Assembly (NCBI GenBank): GCA_002205965.3
Contig: NADL03000021.1
Span: 620,001-684,000 of the forward strand
Direction of reading: 5' to 3'
Origin: Kappaphycus alvarezii
Taxonomy: Eukaryota > Rhodophyta > Florideophyceae > Gigartinales > Solieriaceae
DNA length: 64,000 bases
In this document: in pieces, positions 53,470 through 64,000 of the stretch
Numbering within the stretch: the first letter of the stretch is position 1
Layout: each line of letters opens with the position of its first letter
Made by a program: the position numbers and the translations under genes
Notes under the pieces: model-generated
Told to the model about the DNA's origin: nothing
The model's input: the letters and a program-made list of their open reading frames with translations, nothing else
Database searches by the model: none

Positions 53470-54660
53470 ATTAAATGCAGTGAACTAATGGTTGAAAATG
53501 AAGTATTAAGCTATTGCTGAGCTCTTCACAAATTGAGTCTAATCCAGATTCTGTTGTCAAATGCGCGTTTCTGACAAGGAATGCCTCCACACTTTCCTGG
53601 TCGGCCATATTTTCTCTCTCTTCATATTCCTCTTTTCGCTCTTGAATTGACGCTTGGACGCACTTCTGTCCCTCTTCCAGTAGCTCAGTAAGAAATTTGA
53701 ACACCTGGACTTCTTCTTCCATATCATTTCCGAAATCAACGTTTTTCCACATCATCACCAGCATATTGTGTAGTATAACGCACGTCTGACTCGGTACAGT
53801 AATATACTCGGCATACCAGAGCTTTCAATATTCCCTCACAACCTTTAAGCGACACTGTAGCACGCTGAAACAACGCTAAATGTCCTTTTGAAGCGCCTCT
53901 TGGCGCTCTTTATATGCGCTCTCTCCTTCACTTCTCGAATAGGAAACTTGCTTAGCAAGAATAGAACAATTTGGATAGATTGCGTCTACAAAAATGGAGG
54001 GACTGACGTGTTCGTTGTCACTAATTACTATCTTGTACGCAGAAGGAAGACAAAAAGGAAAAAGCACATTGAGAATGTCGTTGAACAGGGGAGAGTGGCG
54101 CATGAGAGTGAGGTCTTGTTTGTACCTGCGATTTCAAAGAACCAATGGCAAACGTAAAGATCATGATCGTACCACGCCGCCACCGAAATGGTGGTGATTT
54201 TATCTCAACGCTGTTGTGAAACTGCCCGTTGAGAGCTTTCGAGCAGTTTTTTCAGCGCACTTTGCACCCTTCAATTGCATCAACATATCCTCGAAAACTA
54301 GTTTGGACATATATATCTTTTGTGGCTCCCATTTCCGCGGTTGTTGGCCTTCCGTTAAGGTAGATGTTTCCGCAAAGATCAATAACGCACGTGAAAAATG
54401 GTCTAAACATATTTCGTATTGTTTTCTCCGCTCATACAGCAGGCGTCATCCAGGTCATCATTCGAGCGGTTGGTACCTAGAACAATATGGGATGCGAGGA
54501 TCTTGATCTCAGACGGAAGTCCCGGGCGACCAAATATGTTCTGTCCCGGCGTCCAAAGCTTGGAAGAGTAGATAAAATTTCGACGTGGATCTTGAAGAAT
54601 ATCGCTCTAGGCACGCAAAAGCGGCGGCGGAACAGTCGCAAACTTTACAAAGGAGTAGGG
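53470..54660 (-). pseudogene. Harbinger-type transposase remnant (3)
   Basis: On the minus strand, in changing frames: RLFRRRFCVPRAIFFKI near 54645-54595, RYVDAIEGCKVR-KNC-like near 54285-54240 (the usual Asp of AIDGCK reads Glu), SPLFNDILNVLFP and YKIVISDNE at 54095-54020, VDAIYPNCSILAK near 53985 (second Asp), YKERQEALQKDI near 53900 and CVILHNMLVMMW near 53785-53750. The order matches Harbinger DDE transposases. The tail to 53471 is an acidic coiled-coil-like stretch. No terminal repeats were found. Confidence 0.75.
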
Positions 54661-54729
54661 GTCAAATATTCAACAATACGTGTGGACTTACCACAACATA
54701 TGTTGGTTGTTCCCGATTTGCCTCCTTAG

Positions 54730-56190
54730 TGATCTCTTGCTTCATGTGTTACTTGCCCTTTTTCCAGCGCTAAAAGGGCCATAGTCGCCGTGAAATACAT
54801 GGGAAGCAACACGGTATGCATGCGTTGCAGCAGACCGTCTGTTGGGTTTGTCATCTGAAATGAGGACCTGTGACTTGAGCAGAGCGAAAGAAAGAGAGAA
54901 GCCGAGGCTACCCTCCCCGCTAGGTATCGGCGACCGTCAATGCGTCCGCGATGATATTCTATTTTGAAATTTTCTTGGCAGTTACGCTCTCATTGACTGT
55001 GGAAAAAGTAGGAGGGGGAGGACGAGGGTCCTGTACGCCGAGAATCCAATTAGAGGAATTGAAGAAAGAGGTCTGCAAGCCAAAATTTCAATATATGAGT
55101 TGCAATCCGAATATTTCACTCTTTGATATTGCAACTGGGTAGTTTTTCTGCTAGAGAAAGATGAAATTTGATTCTTTATCCAGAGAATAGTATTGATAAC
55201 AGAATTTGAACTCCCATATATTTGCCTTGGTTTTCAAGAAAGAGGAAGAAATGAATTTTTATCAACGAAGAATGTGGAACCGAAGGATACTGGAGAGAAA
55301 GTAGTCTTGAGACAGTATACCCTGGAGAGTTTAATCCCTGGGATTATGCATTGAGGTCTTTTACATTTAGAGGGACCTTAATTTGGGATTAATCTTTTTA
55401 ATAACCTCCATTACTTGAAAATGATAAGCTGTTCATCTTAATAGGTACTATATTTGACGCTCCTTATTTGCGCACTATATCTACACACCTATTGAGCATG
55501 TTAAAATGGAGTGGATACAACTGCGGGAGTTATTGGGCGCGATTAGCTTTTACACAGCTAGTATAGACAGTCTGGATTGGTCTTTGTAAAAACTTCTATG
55601 TAGAAAAGAGGGGATAAGGGCTTTTTTGTAAAGCTCCGAAGGACATGCTGAGATGAGTGCTAGCCCTTTTGAATTAGTTTTTCCCAAAAACAAAATAGTA
55701 AATTTTTCTACTCGGCAGTTTCGGTTAAAAGCCAGGGGTTAGACTATAAATTTTGCGAGGAAAAAATAGAGGCTTATGGTGGCAGCAAGCTGAAAATTTT
55801 CCAGTAGGAGATTATTCGTGTAAAGTTTTGAGTGAATTATGAAATTGACAATAGGGAAACTATTTCCGAGTCTAGAAGTACATTATCCTCCCAAGTAGTT
55901 AATTGCATTTTCGAGGAAGAAATGATCCCCATGCTAAGTGATCCGAAATAATTAATAGTCACTTTGTCAGTTGTATAAGCAGAATATGAGGTTTATCGGC
56001 AGCATGAGGTTTTTCTGAATCAATCCTCGCTGCGAGCCTTTCATTTCACGAGATCTGCGACTTACCTCAAGTTTGGTAAAAAAATTAATTATCAACAATG
56101 CAGTGTAGTAACCTTAAAAAGAATTTTTATCAAAGTGCCATACTCATGGTCGCTCACGAGCGGATGATGATGCTAATTTATGTGTATCTG
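54730..56190. other. Stretch with nothing recognised
   Basis: A 63-codon frame at 54951-55142 begins with a hydrophobic run (FEIFLAVTLSLTV) but has no other support. From 55150 on the sequence is AT-rich with no long frames. Confidence 0.5.
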
Positions 56191-56358
56191 TGTCGTGAGA
56201 CACCTCCGTTTGGCTATTTTTCAAACCTGGCGGCAATCGACGGGGATATGTTCGAACAGAAAAAGTTTCGATAAAAGAAGGATTGGAAGGAGAAGGGCCG
56301 AACGGACGTCCTAGCCAAGCAAAGGACTTTATTAGTCAACGCTGCAACACTTTTTTCA
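56191..56358 (+). repeat. Left LTR-like repeat (168 bp)
   Basis: Starts TGTCGTGAGA and ends TTTTTTCA; partner at 59844-60009. Confidence 0.6.
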
Positions 56359-58442
56359 TGGTACCGTCTTCGGGCGTATCAACAGGAAGACGGACAGGAA
56401 ATAAATAGGCTTTGAAACCCACGCCATTCACAAGCTACTGTAATGCAGTCTGCATCACAGTGCAACAAGCACTCCCCCGCTTGTGAAAAATAGGCTTCCA
56501 CTGTACAACAGTTACCGGGTGCCATTGCTGTTGTCGAACGAAATAGGTGTCGGTCAAAACCACAAGAAGTTGGGAATGAAGTGTTCTCCTGCCCCAAAAG
56601 ATTAACAGCATTTTGCATATTTTTGGAGGGTTGCGTGATGCAGGCGGCGAGTCGAAAAATTAAAATTCCAGAGTGTGTGTCGCGTTTGGGTTGAAGTTTG
56701 GTTCCCTTTGGTCGCAGCCAGCTTTCTGAGCGATGCTAGCCACTTTTTCCAAACTAGATTACCAAACAAGATGCCAATCAGCGGTCGAGATAATAAGTTT
56801 GGATGGATTGAAGTGAAGCAAGTTATGTAACGAAGAGAATGGAAGAAATAGAAGGGAAAGTGGGACTGCTTAGCTCAGATGAGGTGGCGAGGCCAATTGT
56901 GGGGAGCAACGTGATCGATTGTGTTCCAGCTTCTCTTTGGAATGGGAAATCGTGCGTTGACGGGAATGAAGGGGACAAGCAGGCTTTGCAATAGGTTCTT
57001 AGTGAGAGCCAAACGTTGGAGAATATAAGTCATGTGATACCGATGATACAGCGGCTAAAAATGAAACTCCATTTGAGAAGTAGCAAGTACAGGAGGAACT
57101 TGGTTAAGGGAAAGCTCGATGTAGACTCCACATGATATCATCTTGGGACGAAGGTTGTGGATGGGAAGGATAGTGAAGACTGATGGAAACAGAAGGGATC
57201 ACTGCATTGTGGTTAATGCCGAAAGGGGAGTACCGGATTCGACCGAGGAGAATGAAATCAAACTTGCAGCTGATTCTCTGCATTTATGCAGCTGTGGAGG
57301 TAGTAGCGTACAAAATGCGGAAATCATGGCTCTACATGTACTAATTCAGCTGATGAATAAACATCATGTCACCTTTTCGTTGATTTCGCAAATAATCAAC
57401 TGTTCGGGAGCGATATGAAGTTATCCAGATGAGATAGATTGTCGAAGAAGAGACTATGCCATTGGTTTGTTCAGGTCATCTGCTACGTTGTGCTGGGAGC
57501 GGAAAAGCACGGGAAAGGAGTATCTTCCATTTGTGAACACCGAGTTCTGTGAGGATGCGGTTTGGCTCTCTTTGTCCAAAACAAGATTTTGGGGCTCCAA
57601 TCTCGCAAAGAAAACCAATAGGGCGTCGGCTATGTACTTCATGAACCAGGTCTTGAAAGTTCATGTCTTTCGTAAAGATCCTTGGTTATTGAGATGTGAG
57701 AAGCGGGGTATTGATAAAGCATATTATAGGCGGAGCCCTCATCATTTTCGAGCAGTAGCGGCAAGGCTGCTGTATCAGATTTCATGTGACATGTAACGAC
57801 GTCAGAGGCCACTGCTTCTATGGGCTCCGTTGATTCAGGCGCAACGTGGTGAGTATCGAGACTGAAGCGGTCCAAAGGGTCCCCTTTGTCTTCTCCTAGA
57901 ATAGAATCGAAAATTTGCAGCTCTGACTTCTGATTTATGTCAGCAGAGTTTAGGTTTGCTGCTTTGCGGGGATTAAGAATCTTCCTCTTCCCTTTAGATG
58001 AAATCTGCTAGCACATGAACCGATGACTCCCCCGTTGCAAACGATTGCGTGTAAATGCTTCAAAAGCACCAGAGGGCATCGGTGAGAGGACTCCAATAAT
58101 TCGCACTACAATTCCAACATTCTATCCATTTGCGATGTCCAATAGTCCCGGAAGGCGTTTCGGACGGTATTGTTTGTTTGAAGAGCGATGATGGAAGCGA
58201 TTGTTTGAATTAGAGTGTGTACCGTACCTTGTTAGATGTCTCTGATGTTTCTCGGTCCTGCACAAAACATGCCAGCGAAATTTTCAGCATCAAGTTCTTG
58301 AGTTCCCGTCAACATGTCGAGTTGGCGAACATCCTGGATCGACTCGAGTAGATTGGTGACGAACTTGTTGAAAGAGTTGCCTTGTGATGTGATACTCTGA
58401 ATTAGAATCTACGACCAGACTTGGTATTCCGTTATAGCATTG

Positions 58443-58612
58443 CAAATTTAGTCAATTTTGTGGAGTCTTTTGCGAAGTTAGTCAATTTTGAGAGAGTTTG
58501 CTCCGAAAATCGCGCGGAAACTGAGGAACAAGCCCTTTGATGCGTCTGTTGCGAAGTTAGTCAATTTTGTGGAAGTCTGTTCTGAAATAACGCAGTAGGC
58601 ACTAGGGAACAA
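58443..58612 (+). repeat. Degenerate tandem repeat containing TTAGTCAATTTTG
   Basis: GCGAAGTTAGTCAATTTTG occurs twice and TTTAGTCAATTTTG once (58447, 58476, 58555). The longer unit includes a GAGGAACAAGCC / GGGAACAAGCC block, giving a period of ~80 bp in the last two units. Confidence 0.65.
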
Positions 58613-59200
58613 GCCATTGATGTGTTAGACTAGTTTATTGAGCCCAGTAAGACATCAGATATTTTTTTTACTTTCATGAAAGTACGGAGGCGGAGAATTT
58701 CCAGGGTACCCTTGACTTGGGGTTGTCTTGCATCACTACCGTATTCAGTGATCATGAAATTTACCATCTCGACAGAAGGCATTGACTCCGAGCAATTATC
58801 GAAGAAAAACATGCTACCTGTGCATCGAAGCAATGAATGAAGAAATCAGCTCGCTGAGACGGCTTAAAGCCAAAGACGACAAGCGATGTCGTACAACCTA
58901 AGCGTTTCGTGGATTTTCTGGGAAATTTATCCTGAAACTTCACATTCTTAAAATTTGTTGGATGAAGTTGGCCTTTCAACCGTCATTACTGTTTTGGGAT
59001 GTTTGTTCTCCAGGCGATTGATATCAGGTTCTTCCTTGGAAATTCGGCGTGTCGACGACCATTCTATGGAATTTACTGAGGCTTCCGGAAAGCAATTTAG
59101 CGATACGGATGGGATTTTATTTACGGGCGTTTGGATCGCAATACATTTGCTTCTAATCACTGCGTCTTCTATGGGATGGGAAACTTCAGGCGGGGTCTGG

Positions 59201-59252
59201 CTTAATGCTTCCTTCATCACATAGAGCTTCTGGTGATGAAGGAAGCATTAAG
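59201..59252. other. Perfect 20-bp inverted repeat (hairpin)
   Basis: CTTAATGCTTCCTTCATCAC (59201-59220) and its exact inverse (59233-59252) enclose the 12-nt ATAGAGCTTCTG. Such a perfect stem in otherwise decayed DNA is either recent or maintained. Confidence 0.95.
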
Positions 59253-59843
59253 AATATTAGTAATAGTAGTGAGTGTTGGATTATTCGTGTCCTTTAACTT
59301 TCGGATGATCGAGGATGCGAAATCTGCCTTGCTTCCATTAAATAGAATAACCATACCAACAGTAAAAAACGCTTATTACGCCCTTTCAGGGATCGTATAT
59401 GCAGCCCGTTCATGAAATCCTCCGAGATCAGCGAGAAAGAATAAAAGTCCGCGATACTGAACAAAAAACGAAAGGAAATATCAGTCATGCAAAACACTTC
59501 GCAGAGAACAAGCTGTTCGTCGGTGGAAGTAGATGGCGAAGAAATTCTGCAACTTTTTCGGCTTCAGGATGATCCCTAACGCTTTTTAGGCGAAGCAGAA
59601 TTCTTCATCGTTTACCAGACCATAGAGCCCGAGAACAGACTTAGCGGCTAGCAAAATTAGTTCACAGTACTCATCTTTGATGCGTGTGGCGTTGATCATA
59701 CGAATGATTTTCCATATTTCGCCTTGAACGTCGCGACAGATATCGAGACCATTGGGGCGGTTGATAGAAAACGTTTGCGATGAACAGAAGAAAAAGTCGA
59801 AAGAGAGATTGATGTAGCCAATGAAGGAGTCTAAAATCCGGAT

Positions 59844-60009
59844 TGTCGTGAAACTAGTCGGTTTGCCTCTTTTTTCAAACCCGCCGGCAATCAACGGGGA
59901 TTTGTTCGAACAGAACATGTTTCGATAAAAGAAGGCTTAGAAGGAGGTAGGCTGGGACGGAGGTCCTAACTGAGCAACGTATTTTTAATAGTCAACGCTT
60001 TATCTCCGA
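59844..60009 (+). repeat. Right LTR-like repeat
   Basis: Partner of 56191-56358, with several small differences. The end is followed by TGGTC. Confidence 0.55.
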
Positions 60010-60149
60010 TGGTCTACAGAAGAAGATGCGAGAAGGATACTTTATAGATCAGAGAAATAAGGCATCTACCAAAGTTTGGGAGCATAAAATTTTCCGAATG
60101 CATAGAGAAGAACTGCCAAACAGTATGTCAAAGGCAGTGCAATCGAAAA

Positions 60150-60620
60150 GAAGAGGTCCTAAATGTTGTTGTATGAGGTATTTGGGACCAAAAGCCATGA
60201 ATATTGGGCCTTTTCGTAGATATTATTGTGAGTGTCAACGACATTAGTGGTGTGAAAGCTTTTGCTTTCTTGAACAGACTTTGCTTCAGTAGAATTAAGA
60301 CCTTTTATTAGCCACATTATCGAGTAAAGCGAGCGTATGAGAACCTTGCAGACAGAATTTATCGTAAGTGGCCTAACTTTTTACCGAAGATCCATGAAAC
60401 ACTCACTCATAAGGAGCGGTGAATTTAGAAAAAAAGAAGCGCAAAAGAAAGGACTTGAACGCGCTTTAGGAGTCCTGAAACCTAAATTTCACATCGTACA
60501 AAGCCCTGGACGCTTCTCTGACTAAGAATTCAGTTTATGTACTGTGAGGTTAAACATGGAAAGAGAAGATTTGATTCCAAAGGTTACGGAGGACGATGAG
60601 GACATTGATCGCGAAGACTG
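60150..60620 (+). pseudogene. Harbinger-type transposase fragment (4)
   Basis: In shifting frames: IWDQKPWILGLFVDI-like and SVNDISGVKAFAFLNRL near 60190-60290, LADRIYRKWPNFLPKIHETL near 60345-60400 (DGIYPKWP block with the Gly changed) and EAQKKGLERALGVLKPKFHI near 60435-60495 (the VERAFGVLQ glutamate block). VQSPGRFSD then meets a stop. Only the C-terminal half is readable. Confidence 0.7.
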
Positions 60621-62570
60621 AACAAAATTCTCACGGCAAGACTGTCGCTTGTTCCGATTTACTCAAGCTAAAACGAAGATCGAGGTGAAGGTCTGCCCGG
60701 ATCTATCACAGGGCCAATTTTCTTCATCAAAAGAGTACATTGAATTGAAACGAAATGACTAAAACTCATATGAGAATTAGAAGACGACACGCGGAATGAT
60801 CACTTTCGGCTCTTTTCATCGCGCTTTTTAACCTGTGAAAGTGCCTCAGCCCCAAGAAAACCGAAAAATATGTCATTTGTAGATCTTCTGGGGGGCAGTT
60901 CTTGGAAAGAAGAATATATTTGTTCTTGCTAAGGCTTATGTCCATACTTCTTGTAAATGTAAGGCCTCCTCTGTAACTCTCGCTCTTTTTTATGTCTCCT
61001 TTGCCTGTTCATTCTTTTTCTGCTACCTTCCTTTTGGCCCTTTGCTTCCGGATTAGTGGTACTGCTCCCATCACCGCAACAGTAATTCGGTTTAGAGATC
61101 AGGATGGCGCGACTTTGCTATCGTTTGATCCCTAAATTATTTTGGAAACTTATGTGTGCTCCTCCAGCTTTATAAAAGATAGAAGTTGCATGAAAGGTCT
61201 GTTAGAAAAGAAATTTTCTCAGCAGTGAAACACGATAATAACCAAGCAAATTATGCCTTTATCATATCGAAACTTGGACATCGTATTACACTCATCAGTG
61301 TTTCGCAGATTGAGAATGTCATTACTTGAAGGTTCCACTCTAGAAGAAAATGTGGTGCTCTTCAGTTCATTTCCTTCATATGAATCATCTGAGACATTTA
61401 GGCAGGCTATGGCAATTACAGCTTCTCCTTTTTCTTTAAAAAAAAACCATTACTTGGAAGTATTCTCGATAGTCGGCGGCATGTTTTGCTTCCTATCAAT
61501 AGGTTGATGACCAGATTTAGGGACTCTACATGAGAAGCTAAGCAACACGGCAATGCAGTTCGCAGGATATCAAATTTACCAATTTGTCCGTCCTCGACCA
61601 TCTTTTTTCAGAATATTTAGCGTCTGGCTCGAGCTAAAGTACTAGTTACTCTTAAACTATGAGCAAGCGCACACTTTAAGATCCAAATTATATGTTCTGA
61701 CGCTTAGAGGAGAAATTGGGATTACCGACAATAAAACTGGAGAGAAACTTATCGAAAAGGGAATTTTCGATTTGTCGGCGTAGTCTCCAAATGTCGTCGA
61801 AGCCTTGAGCAACAAGGCAAAACATAAGGAGCTATCACAATTCGCAGAGAAATTTCTCTTCGACATGCACTTCAGCGAAATATAAACATGGCGGAACAAA
61901 TCGGCTGACATCACATCATGCATGCCCACAGAATTCAGAAGCGCCTAGACTTTGATATTGTACACCTTGAACATAACATAGCGCAAAAAATGAGGACTGG
62001 AATCCGAAAAGACTGTCACACGGGATATAGATTGTTTTCCAAAAACGGCGCACAACCTTGGTAACACCTTCCGCATCCGGTGGAGAAGCTAGCCAAATAT
62101 TAAAGCACAGTTAGCGTTCGCAGGCTCGAAAATGACATCATGTTTTATGAAATTCTCCCGCAACTGTTTTGCTTTTCCTTCCGCGGTACGATTTCTTAGC
62201 ATTCTTCTTGCAGAATGTTACGCGAAACTGATCCGAAGGAAGAGCTAGCCTTGGCAGCACGGCGCGACCCTTTGATACAGTAACAAATCGGGAGATAGGA
62301 ATAACTCCATGATAATCTTACCGAGGCTGTTTCGGCACTGCATCGCAATCGACATCTTTTCCCTTTGCGACACTGATCTAGTGCAATTGGCACTCATAAT
62401 GTACTGCCATAACCAGAGCTAAAATTGGTGATCTTTTTTATCTAATTTTCTGTACTGGCCATACAGCTTGTAATGCAATATCACTTTACTTTATATTTTG
62501 GTTTTAAACCCCTAGTTTATTACTCGTTTTGAGAGCCTCAAATATTAGGTGACAAATGCGCCATTTTTTT
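60621..62570. other. Stretch with nothing recognised
   Basis: Short frames, for example 84 codons at 61253-61507 and 90 codons on the minus strand at 61657-61929, show no recognisable motif. No RNA genes were seen. Confidence 0.5.
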
Positions 62571-62581
62571 AACATTTTACC

Positions 62582-63003
62582 GTGCACAGTACAGCAGATG
62601 CCCCTATTAGGCATGGTGCTGGACCACTAATCGACCCTGGTATTTATGTACTGCTAACCAACTGTAGTAGGATGGTCGTGGCCAACACTATGAAGATAAA
62701 TATGTAGGTCATAAGTGACATGCGGGGAGCCCCAGGAGTTCGCGCTTACTTATCATTTTCTTCCCACAAGCCTCTACCACCCTGATTTCTAAAAGCCTTT
62801 GAGCTATAAACCTGCTGATGGATTAAATAGAAAGCGGCTTCGATCACTGAGTAGTCATTGATTCGCGAAATAAGGGGCGTAACCTTTCTAGGTCGAGTTA
62901 GGTGCATTGCACTAAACCACTGCCATCTAAAGGTACTTTACTGTACAGTAGGGGCATTTATGGTGACTGCTGACCACTATCGGTCTTGGTACTGCATGTC
63001 AAC
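62582..63003 (+). repeat. Diverged duplicated block
   Basis: GGCATGGTGCTGGACCACTAATCGACC...TACTGC (about 62610-62655) resembles GCATTTATGGTGACTGCTGACCACTATCGGTC...TACTGC (about 62953-62997). Both are preceded by ACAGTA/ACAGCA. Similarity is partial. Confidence 0.4.
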
Positions 63004-64000
63004 CCGACCGAGCCCAAGAGCGTGTATTCCGGATCACTTGTCCTCCAACTTCGACCTGATATTTTCATATGTGAAAGACACCTATTGGGCCAAATTTCGA
63101 CTTTAACAATATCTTACTTGAATCTCCATTACTTGGCAGAACTTGAATTTACTTACACCGTATTCGTAGATAATTCTAACCTAGCTAACCAGTATTTATT
63201 TCTACCTGGTTACTCCCCGGTGTCGGCTCCAAACTTGACTACCAACTTTCGCCTTTACAGCAACCTTGCCAACGGCAAATTTGGGTATAGCTAAGTCAAT
63301 TCGCCCGGGGTGCCCTTTTATTCCCCTCTCTATGCAGTATTATTCTACACATTTCATTGTTCTTTTTTGATATTTAATAACAACTAACCCCCCAAACTCC
63401 GGTGTTTATATAAATAGGAACTCAAAGGGTGTCGTTGGTGACAAAAACACTTATCTACAAAGAGAATAATCAGTACTGTTGACTCACCACTACATTTTTT
63501 TGTCTTATATTGCACTCCTGGTGTCCCTGGTTCTTTGGAATCGATTTTCTCTATTTTTTAGCATTCTAAGGATCACGGACCGGCCTTACAAACCGGAGGA
63601 CAATTGTACTGTCCAGGCGTCCAAAGAGTCACCCCTACTGTACCACCCCAACTAATCCTCACCATCGGCGAGCTGTGCTAATACATCGCAGGGTGATAAA
63701 AGAGAAAGAGGAACAGCAAAAACCCTGTGAGCCTCGGTGTGTGTGTGTTGGTTTTCTCATTATCTGACGTTATTCCGTACCTAGACGAGAGCAACTTCGC
63801 ACAGAGTATTGCACGAAACTTGATTCCGTTTTCCTACGACAAATACAAATCAGATTGGTCATCTTAGACGAAGCTTATTCGGCCGCCTTCTTTTCAATCT
63901 TTTTTCTTATTGGAGGCTTTCTCGTGATCTACCGCCTTTCTTCCATCATAAGACCAGCATGTTACTTCATAGTGACATATCGAGGTCCGCTGAAAGCCAA
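63004..64000. other. Right edge, possible promoter or LTR region
   Basis: A 102-codon frame (62986-63294) shows no motif. A strong TATA-box-like TTTATATAAATAGG lies at 63407-63420, and the sequence after 63590 is C- and A-rich. This could be the promoter of a gene or LTR extending past the window; nothing confirms it. Confidence 0.35.
63407..63420 (+). promoter_or_regulatory. Candidate TATA box
   Basis: TTTATATAAATAGG fits the TATAWAWR core. A start site would be expected near 63440. No downstream gene is visible in the remaining 560 bp. Confidence 0.4.

Larger units (their letters stand above)
56191..60009 (+). mobile_element. Probable small LTR retrotransposon
   Basis: Direct repeats 56191-56358 and 59844-60009 both start TGTCGTGA and share GGGGAT(A/T)TGTTCGAACAGAA and GTTTCGATAAAAGAAGG. 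The first ends CA and is followed at once by TGGTACCGTCTTCGG, a primer-binding-site-like sequence. The second appears to end GA. No target-site duplication is visible. The internal 3.5 kb has no clearly recognisable pol; frames at 57143-57796 and on the minus strand 59220-58630 are coding-like but unassigned. Confidence 0.55.

Noticed and set aside
54951..55142. Small secreted or membrane protein
   Set aside because: Only a short hydrophobic start supports it; no homology or gene context.

Overview
This window is eukaryotic nuclear DNA that is almost entirely transposable-element sequence, with one recognisable host gene. The host gene is long and essentially intronless. The element mix is Ty1/copia, chromodomain Ty3/gypsy, LINEs with a C-terminal nuclease-like domain, PIF/Harbinger, pogo/Tigger and piggyBac. 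Together these suggest a protist or alga, and a red alga of the Chondrus type is my best guess. That is inference; nothing in the sequence proves the taxon.

Layout. 1-1368: repeat-rich intergenic DNA. 1369-6502: a complete but decayed copia element with 243-bp LTRs and a perfect 5-bp target-site duplication. About 50 bp further on, 6555-13750: a chromodomain Ty3/gypsy element that has lost RT, RNase H and the integrase core and carries a roughly 2-kb antisense coding region before its 3' LTR. 13751-16821: intergenic, with a degenerate ~30-bp minisatellite. 16822-22159: a second chromodomain gypsy element whose pol (RT, RNase H, integrase, chromodomain) is readable but full of stops. 22160-23991: AT-rich DNA. 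23992-29400: a retroelement fragment bounded by inverted ~125-bp LTR-like repeats, an antisense copia RT/RNase H fragment and an antisense piggyBac-like transposase. 29500-39800: several fragments of one LINE type in both orientations, split by a PIF/Harbinger transposon (34545-37353) with perfect 16-bp TIRs and a TAA duplication. A hammerhead-ribozyme-like motif lies at 38360-38406.

40247-46176: the host gene, a CABIN1/Hir3-like TPR protein (histone H3.3 chaperone HIR complex). It reads in seven overlapping frame segments with no obvious introns between most of them. 46900-51500: a second Harbinger-type element with an intron-containing SANT/Myb-like ORF on the plus strand and a transposase on the minus strand. 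A pogo/Tigger transposon (48886-51103) has inserted into that transposase at a TA dinucleotide. 51750-64000: minisatellites, perfect hairpins, remnants of two more Harbinger transposases, a probable small LTR element (56191-60009), and long stretches where I recognise nothing.

The elements do not work together as a system; the window records repeated insertion, nesting, internal deletion and inversion around one chromatin gene. Coordinates of decayed coding regions are approximate because they are read across frameshifts.
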